Assembly (NCBI RefSeq): GCF_030406725.1
Contig: NZ_CP129107.1
Span: forward strand, 744,001-808,000
Origin: Alteriqipengyuania flavescens
GTDB lineage: Bacteria > Pseudomonadota > Alphaproteobacteria > Sphingomonadales > Sphingomonadaceae
Reading direction: 5' to 3'
DNA length: 64,000 nt
The notes under the pieces were generated by a model that was not told where the DNA came from, ran no database searches, and saw only the letters and a list, made by a program, of their open reading frames with translations. Positions 17,486 to 25,974 of this stretch are shown here, in pieces; the stretch's first letter is position 1; every line of letters starts with the position of its first letter. The position numbers were made by a program, and so were the translations under genes.

Positions 17486-18718
17486 GTGCTTTATAACGCT
17501 TACGAGATGCAGCGGCAGTTCCTGTCCGGCGCTAGCGCCTGGGCGGCTGTTAGCGCGCAGTGGCTGACCAATCCGCGCAACCCGCTCGGGTACCTTGGTT
17601 TCACGCCGATGATGGCGAGCGCGCTCGACGTGTTTTCCCACGCTTCGGCAAGCTACGGCAAGCCCGCCTTCGGGATCGAGACCGTGCCCGTGGACGGGAA
17701 AGACATGGCGGTCACCGAAACCGTGGTCGAGCGCCGCGCGTTCGGCGATCTCAGGCATTTCAAGCGCGACGGCCTGCCCGAAGATGCGCCCCGCCTGCTG
17801 ATCGTCGCCCCGATGAGCGGTCATTACGCCACGCTGCTGCGCGGCACGGTTGCGCGGATGGTGGAAAGCGCGGAAGTCTGGGTCACCGACTGGGCCGATG
17901 CGCGCACCGTCAATGTCGATAAGGGCACTTTCGACCTCGACGATTACATTGATTACCTGATCGACTTCCTCGGCGTGATCGGGCCGGATGCGCACATGCT
18001 CGCCGTGTGTCAGCCCAGCGTCCCCGCGCTGGCGGCAACGGCGGTGATGGCCAAGTCGGGCGATCCCAACCGCCCCGTGACGCTCACCATGATGGGCGGG
18101 CCGATCGACACGCGCCAGTCGCCCACCACGGTCAACGACCTTGCCATGCAGCGCCCGCTCGCGTGGTTCCGCACGCAAGTGATCACCACCGTGCCGCTGC
18201 AATACGAAGGCGCCGGACGGCGTGTCTATCCGGGCTTCCTGCAGCTGGCCGGGTTCATGACCATGAACCTGGGCGAGCACATGATGAGCCACTACGAGAT
18301 GTTCAAACACCTGCGCGCCGGCGACGACGAGAGCGCGGAGAAGACCAAGGATTTCTACGAGGAATACCGCAGCGTCTGCGACATGACGGCGGAATTCTAC
18401 CTCCAGACGGTGGAGGAGGTGTTCCAGAAGCACTCGCTGCCGAAGGGCGAATTCATGCACCGCGGCGAACTGGTGGACCTCGGCGCCATCACCGACACCG
18501 CGATCCTGGCCATCGAGGGCGAGCGTGACGATATTTCCGGCATCGGCCAGACCCGCGCCGCGCTCGACATCACGCCCGGCCTGTCGATGAAGCACAAGAA
18601 ATACCACCTCGCGCCCGGCGCGGGCCATTACGGCATCTTCAATGGCAGCAAGTGGCGCGAACAGATCGCGCCCGTGGTCGAGGAATGGATGGCGTCACAC
18701 CCTGCCACGGGCGGCTGA
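17486..18718 (+). CDS. phaZ: intracellular polyhydroxyalkanoate depolymerase
   Basis: Degrades stored poly(3-hydroxybutyrate) granules. The GTG at 17486 (RBS AGGGG) gives the characteristic opening LYNAYEMQRQFL and a length of 410. The catalytic nucleophile in this intracellular family is a cysteine, seen here as Cys175 in AVCQPSVPA, with an acidic residue in GERDDISG and the histidine in APGAGHYGIF. The 3-hydroxybutyryl-CoA dehydrogenase and thiolases elsewhere in the window would act on the monomers. A TGC-rich element lies about 75 bases upstream. Confidence 0.92.
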   Translation: MLYNAYEMQRQFLSGASAWAAVSAQWLTNPRNPLGYLGFTPMMASALDVFSHASASYGKPAFGIETVPVDGKDMAVTETVVERRAFGDLRHFKRDGLPEDAPRLLIVAPMSGHYATLLRGTVARMVESAEVWVTDWADARTVNVDKGTFDLDDYIDYLIDFLGVIGPDAHMLAVCQPSVPALAATAVMAKSGDPNRPVTLTMMGGPIDTRQSPTTVNDLAMQRPLAWFRTQVITTVPLQYEGAGRRVYPGFLQLAGFMTMNLGEHMMSHYEMFKHLRAGDDESAEKTKDFYEEYRSVCDMTAEFYLQTVEEVFQKHSLPKGEFMHRGELVDLGAITDTAILAIEGERDDISGIGQTRAALDITPGLSMKHKKYHLAPGAGHYGIFNGSKWREQIAPVVEEWMASHPATGG

Positions 18719-19330
18719 TCACGCGCTTGGCGGAGGCTGCCGCGGCTTGCCGAAGCTGAAGATGCGGCGGATGACCCGGCGCGCGACGATCAGCAGCCAG
18801 ATCACCAGCGCAAGAAGCACCAACGCGATGATCCCCGCCGCGACCGGGTATTCGTAGGCTAGATACAGCAGGCCCGCCGTCGCCACGTCTTCCATCGTCG
18901 AGACCGCGACGTTGCTGACCGGCTCGGGGCTGGTGTTGACGACCGCCCGCGCGCTCGCCTTGCCGCCATGGGCCAGCAAGGCGCCGCCTCCGCCGAGCAG
19001 GAAGGCAATGACCTGCATCGCGGGGTCTGCGGGATCGACGATGGCCAGCGCCAGCAGCGCGCCCCCCACCGGCCGCACCAGCGTGTGAATCGTGTCCCAC
19101 ACGCTGTCGAGCCATACGACCTTGTCGGCGAAGAACTCCGCCAGCGCGCCGATGGCGGCGATGCCCATCACCCACGGATTTGCCAGCACGTCGAGCGAGG
19201 CGAGATGGTCCGGCAATGGGATCGCCCCCAGCCGCATGGCGAGGCCGGTGGCGAGCACGCAAAGGTAAAGACGCCAACCAGCGAGCAGGCTGACGCTTCC
19301 GGCCAGTCCGATGATTTCCATGATGCCCAT
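18719..19330 (-). CDS. DUF4126 domain membrane protein
   Basis: A 203-residue protein with the DUF4126 pattern: SLLAGWRLYLCVLATGL at the N-terminus, WVMGIAAIGALAEFFADKVVWLDSVWDTIHTLVRP and a C-terminal pair of helices ending IWLLIVARRVIRRIF. Five or more membrane segments are visible. The family has no established function. It ends right against the phaZ stop (convergent) and is downstream of a lipoprotein gene on the same strand. Confidence 0.85.
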   Translation of the reverse strand: MGIMEIIGLAGSVSLLAGWRLYLCVLATGLAMRLGAIPLPDHLASLDVLANPWVMGIAAIGALAEFFADKVVWLDSVWDTIHTLVRPVGGALLALAIVDPADPAMQVIAFLLGGGGALLAHGGKASARAVVNTSPEPVSNVAVSTMEDVATAGLLYLAYEYPVAAGIIALVLLALVIWLLIVARRVIRRIFSFGKPRQPPPSA

Positions 19331-19369
19331 GGCGCGGCACGATGCGCCCGCACCGAAGTGATGGCAAGT

Positions 19370-20017
19370 CTAACGCGCGTCATCTCCGACCATACGCGGT
19401 TCGGCTCCGGTGCAATCGAAACCGACAGCGAGCGTATCGGCCAGTTCGCGTGCCCGGCGATTGGCCTTGTCCACACTGCCCGCGACTTGCCCGATCGTGC
19501 AGCCCGCTTGCTCCTCCGTCCCGATGCGCTCGACCATCAGGACCGTGCGGCCCTGCGCCTGTTCGGTCGCATCGAAGAGGCGGTAGATGATGGCAAACGG
19601 CGCGCCATCTTCCAGCCGCCACTCAATCGTTTCGGGTGGATTGTTGAAGGCCCCGAGGGTCTGGAAGCTTTCTCCACGCACGCCGGCATCGATGTCGAAC
19701 CGACCGTCGCCGTCATCGACGAACAGGGGTATCCCGCGATAGCCGGGGCAGGTCCGCTCGACCCATTGGCCCTCTTCGCTTTCAAAAGCAGTCACCTTGC
19801 ACGCATCGAGATCGAGACTGGTGTAGGCGGAGGAGTGGCGGGCACCGGGGGCTGCGACCACCTCGTCGCCGGAAACGGGTGCGCCGCTCACTTGCACGCG
19901 CTCCGTCTTTGCTGGGCCGGAGCGATCGTCCGGTGGTGCGTCGCACGCAGCGGCAGTCAGTGCGGCCAGCGAAAGGGCAAGGCCTGCCATTCGGCCGGAA
20001 ATGCGCGTTTTTGACAT
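19370..20017 (-). CDS. lipoprotein, unknown function
   Basis: A 215-residue protein with an N-terminal signal peptide and lipobox (GLALSLAALTAAAC, Cys25). The mature part contains LDLDACKVTAFESEEGQWVERTC and further cysteines (CPGY, GCTIG, FDCTG), suggesting disulfides in the periplasm. I recognise no named domain. It lies 39 bases upstream of the DUF4126 gene on the same strand, so the two may be co-transcribed. Confidence 0.75.
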   Translation of the reverse strand: MSKTRISGRMAGLALSLAALTAAACDAPPDDRSGPAKTERVQVSGAPVSGDEVVAAPGARHSSAYTSLDLDACKVTAFESEEGQWVERTCPGYRGIPLFVDDGDGRFDIDAGVRGESFQTLGAFNNPPETIEWRLEDGAPFAIIYRLFDATEQAQGRTVLMVERIGTEEQAGCTIGQVAGSVDKANRRARELADTLAVGFDCTGAEPRMVGDDAR

Positions 20018-20029
20018 ATGTTATTTACG

Positions 20030-20072
20030 AAAAAGACGGCCCGGGTTTCCCGCGGGCCGCCATATTTTTTCG
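20030..20072. terminator. bidirectional terminator between thiolase and lipoprotein genes
   Basis: CGGCCCG (20037-20043) pairs with CGGGCCG (20053-20059). On the minus strand the stem is followed by TCTTTTTCG and serves the thiolase. On the plus strand ATATTTTTTCG follows a few bases after the stem. Confidence 0.65.
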
Positions 20073-20085
20073 CTTTTTGGGGAGC

Positions 20086-21267
20086 TTAGAGGACTTCGAA
20101 CAGCCCCGCTGCGCCCATGCCGCCGCCGACGCACATGGTCACGACGACATATTTCGCCCCTCGACGTTTACCTTCGATCAGCGCGTGGCCGGTGCAGCGC
20201 GCCCCGGTCATGCCATAGGGGTGGCCGATGGAGATTGAGCCGCCGTTGACGTTGAGCAGATCGTTGTCGATGCCCAGCTTGTCGCGGCAATAGATCACCT
20301 GCACCGCGAAGGCCTCGTTCAGCTCCCACAGGCCGATGTCGTCGACCTTGAGGTCGAAGCGTTCGAGCAGCTTGGGAATGGCGAAGATCGGGCCGATGCC
20401 CATTTCGTCCGGCTCCGTCCCGGCGACCGCCATGCCGACATAGCGGCCGAGCGGGGTCAGGCCGCGCTTTTCGGCAACCTTTGCTTCCATCAGCACGCTG
20501 GCGCTGGAGCCATCGGACAGCTGGCTGGCGTTGCCCGCGGTGATGGTCATGCCTTCGCCCATCACCGGCTTCAGGTTCGACAGGCCTTCCAGCGTGGTCT
20601 CGGGGCGGTTGCCTTCGTCCTTGTCGATGGTGACTTCGACATCGCTGACTTCGCCGGTTTCGCGGTCCTTCACCTTGTGCGTGGTGGTGACGGGGACGAT
20701 CTCGTCATCGAACTTGCCCGCAGCCTGCGCGGCGGCGGTGCGCTGCTGGCTCTGCAGCGCATATTCGTCCTGCGCCTCGCGGCTGATGCCATAGCGCTTG
20801 GCCACGGTTTCCGCGGTGTTGAGCATCGGCATGTAGATCGCGCCGTGCATCGCCATCAGTTCGGGGTCGGGCATGACGCGCATTTCCGGCGTCTGCACCA
20901 GGCTGATCGATTCCTGGCCGCCGGCAGCGACGATATCCATCCGGTCGGTAATGATCTGCTTGGCGGCGGTAGCGATGCTCATCAGGCCGCTGGAACACTG
21001 GCGGTCGATGGTCATGCCGGACACGCCGATGGGGCAGCCCGCCCGCAGCGCGACCTGGCGGCCTAGGTTGCCGGCCTGCGCGCCCTGCTGCAACGCGGCG
21101 CCCCACAGCACGTCGTCCACCTCGCCCGGATCGATCCCGGCGCGTTCCATCGCAGGTTTCAGCGAATAGGCGCCGAGCGTGGCGCCCTTCGTGTCGTTGA
21201 AGCCGCCCTTGTAGGCGCGGCCGATGGCGGTGCGGGCGGTGGAGACGATGACTGCGTCACGTGACAT
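20086..21267 (-). CDS. acetyl-CoA C-acyltransferase (thiolase II)
   Basis: A 393-residue thiolase. The nucleophilic Cys91 sits in [13 protein letters not shown], followed by [21 protein letters not shown] and the second cysteine in [15 protein letters not shown]. It is the last gene before a bidirectional terminator and is preceded on the same strand by a MaoC hydratase gene (45 bases apart), so hydratase and thiolase probably act in one beta-oxidation or PHA-related route. It differs from the operon thiolase at 6659, so the two are not recent duplicates. Confidence 0.95.
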   Translation of the reverse strand: MSRDAVIVSTARTAIGRAYKGGFNDTKGATLGAYSLKPAMERAGIDPGEVDDVLWGAALQQGAQAGNLGRQVALRAGCPIGVSGMTIDRQCSSGLMSIATAAKQIITDRMDIVAAGGQESISLVQTPEMRVMPDPELMAMHGAIYMPMLNTAETVAKRYGISREAQDEYALQSQQRTAAAQAAGKFDDEIVPVTTTHKVKDRETGEVSDVEVTIDKDEGNRPETTLEGLSNLKPVMGEGMTITAGNASQLSDGSSASVLMEAKVAEKRGLTPLGRYVGMAVAGTEPDEMGIGPIFAIPKLLERFDLKVDDIGLWELNEAFAVQVIYCRDKLGIDNDLLNVNGGSISIGHPYGMTGARCTGHALIEGKRRGAKYVVVTMCVGGGMGAAGLFEVL

Positions 21268-21312
21268 GGAGGTATTCCTTTATGGTTTTGAGGTTTTCGC
21301 GGCTCGCGGCGA

Positions 21313-21762
21313 TCAGACGAAGTACATCGTCATCCATTCGGTGATCAGGGCGGGCTTTTCCTCGCCTTCGATCTCGATGGTGATCTCGCATGCCTGCTGC
21401 CACTGGCCGGGGCGCTTCTCGGTCATTTCGGTGAGCTTCCAGTGGCCGCGGATCTTCTTGCCGCTGCGCACCGGGTTGATGAAGCGCGTCTTGTTGCCGC
21501 CGTAGTTGACGGCCATCTTGATGCCGTCTGGCCGGGGAACGTCGCTTTCCGCGGTCAGGTACGGGATCATCGACAGCGTCAGGAAGCCGTGGGCGATGGT
21601 GCCGCCGAAAGGCGTCATCTTGGCCGCTTCCTCGTTCACGTGGATGAACTGGTGGTCGCCGGTCGCTTCGGCGAACTGGTTGATGCGTTCCTGGCTCATT
21701 TCGACCCATTCACTGGTGCCGATGTTTTCGCCGACCTTGGCTGCGATGTCCTGGGGGCTCAT
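21313..21762 (-). CDS. MaoC family (R)-specific enoyl-CoA hydratase
   Basis: A 149-residue single-hotdog hydratase. The start at 21762 follows AAGGAGAG. Family features are WVEMSQERINQFAEATGDHQFIHVN with its catalytic Asp/His pair, then PFGGTIAHGFLTLSMIP. Such enzymes interconvert enoyl-CoA and (R)-3-hydroxyacyl-CoA, linking beta-oxidation to PHA synthesis. It is upstream of the thiolase in an apparent two-gene operon. A short near-palindrome (CGCAAATGCGTTTGCG) lies about 75 bases upstream and could be an operator. Confidence 0.93.
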   Translation of the reverse strand: MSPQDIAAKVGENIGTSEWVEMSQERINQFAEATGDHQFIHVNEEAAKMTPFGGTIAHGFLTLSMIPYLTAESDVPRPDGIKMAVNYGGNKTRFINPVRSGKKIRGHWKLTEMTEKRPGQWQQACEITIEIEGEEKPALITEWMTMYFV

Positions 21763-21838
21763 GCCTCTCTCCTTTTCCTGCCGATCTTGCGCTGAGTCGC
21801 GCGGGATTGCGCGCTTCATGGCCCAGCATGCCCGCCCA

Positions 21839-21854
21839 CGCAAATGCGTTTGCG
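21839..21854. promoter_or_regulatory. 16-bp near-palindrome upstream of the maoC-thiolase pair
   Basis: CGCAAATGCGTTTGCG has 6-bp arms CGCAAA/TTTGCG around TGCG. It lies between the maoC start and the convergent-side acyltransferase gene, in a position possible for a regulator of fatty acid genes. There is no direct evidence for binding. Confidence 0.3.
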
Positions 21855-21914
21855 GCGACGTTACGGCATGCTGGCGCGCCCCATCGGGCGTCTGGCGGCG
21901 CTTCTATCGATGAA

Positions 21915-23036
21915 TCAATTCGGCAGGCGGGCAGGCGTTCCGCCGAACAGGCGCGGGCGGCGCGCGTTCATCCAGCGCTGGGCGGGCTTTTCGAACAGGT
22001 GGAAGGCCGCCGCCGACACCGCCAACACAAGCACGAGGAACAGAGCGAGCGTGCCCGCGGTCAGCTGGCCGCTATCATCGACAAAGGCGATCTTGAACAG
22101 GATGAACAGGAAGAAATGCGTGAGGTAGGTCGCGTACGATACGTCGCCCAGCCAGCGCAGCGGCGCGCTGCCGAGCAGCCGGCTGGCGATGCCGCGATCC
22201 AGCGCCAGCGCCAGCAGGATGCAAGCGAAGGTGGCAGGGACGAAGGCGGTCTCCGGCAGGCCCAGCCCGAACCCGGCTACCAGTGCTGCAATTGCGCCCA
22301 GGGCCGGGATCGCAGGGCCGCTGACACGCGCGGACATTGCTTGCCAGACAAGCGCCAAAACCATCCCGGCGGCAAAACCCAGCAGGCACCGCCACAGGCC
22401 GAGCCCGGCGATGTCCTGCCCCAGCCGGTCGTGGCCATTCGCCTCGAACACGGCCCACAGCGCAGCGAGCAGCAGGGCCAGCAACGCACACAGCGCGCCG
22501 GGCCGCAGCCGCTCCCACCGTGCGACGAGCACGAGTGCGGGGAATACGACATAGGCAGCCAGTTCCGTGCTGATCGACCATGCCGGGTCGTTCCAGCTGA
22601 GTTCGTGCGTGAAACCCCAGTTCTGCAGCAACAGGATGTGCAGCGGCAGTTCCGCGATCGGGTATCCTTCGGTCGGCCTGCCGGTTGCGACCAGCACCGC
22701 GACGAAGGCTATCATCGCGGCGAGAACCGCCATGTGCAGCGGCCAGATGCGCGCGATCCGCTTCCACCAGAAGGCCGGCGCGCCGCCCCAGCCCTCGCTG
22801 CGCAGTCGCGCGCCGTAATTGAGCCACATGACGAAGCCCGACAGCATGAAGAACAGGTCCACGGCGAGGTAGCCGCGGGCGAACACGGCGATCACATCGC
22901 CAGGAAACAGGTCCAGGCTTGCCAGGCGGATGTGGTAGAACACCACGAACCACGCCGCGATACCGCGCAGCCCCGTCAGCTGGTGCAACTGCGGGATCGC
23001 GGGTCGCCCGCCCTGCGGCAGGGGCGGCGCGATCAC
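21915..23036 (-). CDS. acyltransferase 3 family membrane protein (OafA/YrhL type)
   Basis: A 373-residue multi-pass protein that would O-acylate (commonly O-acetylate) a surface sugar. Diagnostic features are QLTGLRGIAAWFVVFYHI with the catalytic histidine, YLAVDLFFMLSGFVMW and FWWKRIARIWPLHM near the N-terminus, then about ten hydrophobic helices. The GTG start overlaps the stop of the upstream O-ligase gene (GTGA), so it is translationally coupled to it and probably modifies the same polysaccharide. Confidence 0.88.
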   Translation of the reverse strand: MIAPPLPQGGRPAIPQLHQLTGLRGIAAWFVVFYHIRLASLDLFPGDVIAVFARGYLAVDLFFMLSGFVMWLNYGARLRSEGWGGAPAFWWKRIARIWPLHMAVLAAMIAFVAVLVATGRPTEGYPIAELPLHILLLQNWGFTHELSWNDPAWSISTELAAYVVFPALVLVARWERLRPGALCALLALLLAALWAVFEANGHDRLGQDIAGLGLWRCLLGFAAGMVLALVWQAMSARVSGPAIPALGAIAALVAGFGLGLPETAFVPATFACILLALALDRGIASRLLGSAPLRWLGDVSYATYLTHFFLFILFKIAFVDDSGQLTAGTLALFLVLVLAVSAAAFHLFEKPAQRWMNARRPRLFGGTPARLPN

Positions 23037-24433
23037 GCGGTCGCTCCGCCGAAAGCCTTCCCGGGCATCTTGCGCGCCCGGTGCTGCGCCAGCCGTGCCT
23101 TGCGCTCATCCTCAGCCAGCCGGGCATCGTCGCTGCGGATCGCATGTGCCAGCGCGATCTGCATCGACAGGACGATCAGGATGAAGGGCTGGTAGGCGAT
23201 GCCCACGAACAGCGAACCGAACAGGAAGACGACCTGCACCTGTTGCAGCGCATTGGCGAGCGCGGCCCAGCGCGCCATCGCCGGATCGCCCGACTTGCGC
23301 AGCCTGCGCCGCAATCGCTCCATGCCGACAAGCCCGGTCAGGTGGAGCAGCGCCCACAGGCCGAAGCCGACGAAGCCCTGCTCGCCCAGGACCTCGAAAT
23401 AGGCGGAATGGAAGGCGCGGCCTTCATCGGTCACTTCCTGCCGCTGCATCTCGACCACACCGCCACCGACGTCGACCTTCTCCACCGTCTCGTAAGTGAA
23501 GCTGTTGCCGAGGAAGGCGTCGAACCCGCCGCCGAGCGGCTTATCGCTCACGAAATCGAGCGTCCACTTCCACACCTGCACGCGGGTGGAGGCGCTTTCG
23601 TCTGCCTGGTAGCTGGTGATCGTGCCCATCCGCTCCTGGAAGCTGTTCGGCAGGAAAGGCAGCGAGAGCAGGCCCAGCGCCGCCGCCGCTCCGATATAGA
23701 GGAACCGGTGCCTGACCGTGCGCAGCAGCAGCAGGCCGAGAACCGCGATGCACAGCAGGCCCGTGCGGGTGGAGGTGCCCACCGGGATCAGCAGGCAGGC
23801 GAAGGTCATGCCCGCGGCATAGAGCATGGTCAGCCGGTGGCGGGCGGGCAGCAGCGTTGTGTGGCGCGCCACCCACCAGATCAGGGGGATCACCGCGATG
23901 GCCGCGGTCGAGAGCGTACTGCCTTCGTAAATGCCCGAATTGTCCTGCGTCAGCGTAACGAGGACGCCGTAACCGCCGCCACCGAAGATCGTCTTGATGC
24001 CGCCGGAAATCACGATCGCGCTCATCGACAGGACGAGCACGGTTATCGCCGCCTCCAGCCGCAGCTTGGTCCGAAGAGCCAAGGGCAGGAACAGCGCGAA
24101 CAGCATCGACTTCCACACCCACGACCATTTTTCCGCCGCTGCTTCGGGGAAATCGGCAAAGCTCGTCGTAAAAGCGCACCACGCCAGCAGCGCGAACATC
24201 AGCCCCATGCGCACCGACAGGCGGCTGCCGTGCTTGTTGTCGAACAACAGCCAGCCGCCGAACGCCAGGACGAAGGTGACCAGCGAGATCTTGAGCGAGG
24301 GCATCAGCGTCCAGCCGATCTTCTGCGGCGCGACGATGTCGACGTAAAGATAGGCGAGTACCCAAATGAAGGGGCGCCGCAAGCCCAGCGCGATCAGGCC
24401 GAGCACGAACAGGACCAGAGCGAGGTCAAGCAT
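23033..24433 (-). CDS. exosortase-A-associated O-antigen ligase-like protein (Wzy/WaaL superfamily)
   Basis: A 466-residue protein with about ten to twelve membrane segments. The opening LDLALVLFVLGLIALGLRRPFIWVLAYLYVDIVAPQ and the large periplasmic loop (STRVQVWKWTLDFVSDKPLGGGFDAF ... AFHSAYFEVLGEQGFVG) fit the 'putative O-glycosylation ligase, exosortase A system-associated' family. These are thought to transfer or polymerise glycans in PEP-CTERM/exosortase systems. The start at 24433 follows GGGGAGAG. It overlaps a small membrane protein upstream and the acyltransferase downstream; exosortase itself is not in the window. Confidence 0.85.
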   Translation of the reverse strand: MLDLALVLFVLGLIALGLRRPFIWVLAYLYVDIVAPQKIGWTLMPSLKISLVTFVLAFGGWLLFDNKHGSRLSVRMGLMFALLAWCAFTTSFADFPEAAAEKWSWVWKSMLFALFLPLALRTKLRLEAAITVLVLSMSAIVISGGIKTIFGGGGYGVLVTLTQDNSGIYEGSTLSTAAIAVIPLIWWVARHTTLLPARHRLTMLYAAGMTFACLLIPVGTSTRTGLLCIAVLGLLLLRTVRHRFLYIGAAAALGLLSLPFLPNSFQERMGTITSYQADESASTRVQVWKWTLDFVSDKPLGGGFDAFLGNSFTYETVEKVDVGGGVVEMQRQEVTDEGRAFHSAYFEVLGEQGFVGFGLWALLHLTGLVGMERLRRRLRKSGDPAMARWAALANALQQVQVVFLFGSLFVGIAYQPFILIVLSMQIALAHAIRSDDARLAEDERKARLAQHRARKMPGKAFGGATA

Positions 24434-24635
24434 CGCTTCTGCTCTCCCCGTCCGCCTTGTCGCGTGCCGCCATCGCCGCCCTGTGGCGGGCCCCGGCACT
24501 CATCCTCGTGGGCATTTCCCCCGCGGCTTCGGGGGGCACGACGGTGCCATCGTCCAGGTCGTCGCGCAGCAGCAGCTGCCAGCAGACGTAGAGGATGAGC
24601 GCATGGCTCACACCGATGGCGAGATTGTCAATCAC
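24426..24635 (-). CDS. small single-pass membrane protein at the head of the polysaccharide operon
   Basis: A GTG-initiated frame of 69 residues with one hydrophobic helix (HALILYVCWQLLL, about 11-23) and a charged C-terminal tail. Its stop overlaps the start of the O-ligase gene by eight bases, suggesting coupling. An internal GTG at codon 9 is an alternative start, and no strong RBS is seen for either. I recognise no family. Confidence 0.5.
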   Translation of the reverse strand: MIDNLAIGVSHALILYVCWQLLLRDDLDDGTVVPPEAAGEMPTRMSAGARHRAAMAARDKADGESRSDA

Positions 24636-24700
24636 CCGGGCGGCCTACCACCGGGCGGTTGACGGCGCGTTAAGCAAACTGTGGCAGATCGCATCGGGTC

Positions 24701-25945
24701 ATGACCCGCATCCTCCCTCGCATCCTCCATGTCCTCGACCACTCGCTGCCCGTCCATTCGGGCTACACCTTCCGCACGCGGGCGATCATGCACGCACAGG
24801 CGGCGAGCGGACTCGACGTGGCGGGGATTACCGGCCTGCGCCATCCGGAGCCCGGCCCGCGCGAGGAGGAGGTCGACGGCCTCTCCTTCCATCGCGCGAA
24901 CGGCATCGCCAAGGGTCCGCCGGGTCTGCGCGAATGGCGCGAGATCGGCGCGCTCGCCCGCGCGATCGAGCGCGTCGCCCGCGACTGGAAGCCCGACGTG
25001 CTGCACGCCCATTCCCCGGCGCTGAACGGTCTCGCCGCGATCCGCGCGGGCCGGACGCTGGGCATCCCGGTCGTCTACGAGATCCGCGCCTTCTGGGAAG
25101 ACGCCGCGGTCGAAAACGGGACGGGGCGCGACCAATCGCTCAAGTACCGCCTGACGCGCGAGCTGGAGAACCGCGCCGTCGCCGGGGCCGATGCGGTCTT
25201 CACCATCTGCAAGGGCCTGCGCGAAGACCTCGTCGCGCGCGGGCACAACGGCGGCAAAATCGGCATCATGCCCAACGGGGTCGACCTGGCGCTGTTCGGC
25301 GAAGCGGCGCCGCGCGACGATGTGCTGGCAGAGGAACTGGGCCTCGGCGAAGGTCCGGTCATCGCCTTCATCGGCAGCTTCTATCCCTACGAGGGGATCG
25401 ACGACCTGATCGCCGCCATGCCCGCGCTGGTGGAAGCCCATCCCGACTCGAAGCTGCTGCTGGTCGGTGGGGGGCAGGAAGAGGCAGCGCTCAAAGCGCA
25501 GGCCGCCGCATCCTCCGCCTCGGGCAGCATCGTCTTCACCGGCCGCGTGCCGCATGGCGAAGTGCCACGCTATTACGCGCTCGCCGACATCATGGCCTAT
25601 CCGCGCAAGGCCAGCCGGCTGACCGAACTGGTCACGCCGCTGAAGCCGCTGGAGGCGATGGCGCAGGACAAGCTGGTCGCAGCCTCCGACATCGGCGGGC
25701 ACCGCGAACTGATGACGGACGGCGAAACCGGCGTGCTGTTCGCGCCCGACGATCCCGCCGCGCTCGCCGCCAGCCTTGCCGCCCTGATCGACCGCAAGGA
25801 CAGCTGGCCCGCCATTCGCGCTGCGGCCAGGCGCCATGTCGCCGAGCGCCACGACTGGGCCCGCAACAGTCAGCGTTATCAGGATGTTTACCAAGCCTTG
25901 CTAGCTCCGAGGCCGAATTCCGGGGTCGCAAGCGCTGCCGCATAG
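24701..25945 (+). CDS. exosortase-A-associated glycosyltransferase, GT4 family
   Basis: A 414-residue GT-B fold glycosyltransferase. The start reads ILHVLDHSLPVHSGYTFRTRAI, characteristic of the PEP-CTERM/XrtA-associated GT4 group. The C-terminal nucleotide-sugar domain has IAFIGSFYPYEGIDDLIAAM, LLLVGGGQEEAAL and the E-x7-E-like TPLKPLEAMAQDKLVAAS. It is divergent from the O-ligase operon with a 65-base spacer, so both probably belong to one extracellular polysaccharide locus whose remaining genes lie outside the window. Confidence 0.9.
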   Translation: MTRILPRILHVLDHSLPVHSGYTFRTRAIMHAQAASGLDVAGITGLRHPEPGPREEEVDGLSFHRANGIAKGPPGLREWREIGALARAIERVARDWKPDVLHAHSPALNGLAAIRAGRTLGIPVVYEIRAFWEDAAVENGTGRDQSLKYRLTRELENRAVAGADAVFTICKGLREDLVARGHNGGKIGIMPNGVDLALFGEAAPRDDVLAEELGLGEGPVIAFIGSFYPYEGIDDLIAAMPALVEAHPDSKLLLVGGGQEEAALKAQAAASSASGSIVFTGRVPHGEVPRYYALADIMAYPRKASRLTELVTPLKPLEAMAQDKLVAASDIGGHRELMTDGETGVLFAPDDPAALAASLAALIDRKDSWPAIRAAARRHVAERHDWARNSQRYQDVYQALLAPRPNSGVASAAA

Positions 25946-25974
25946 GCCGCGCACCTGGACGAAAGGCTGGTTTG

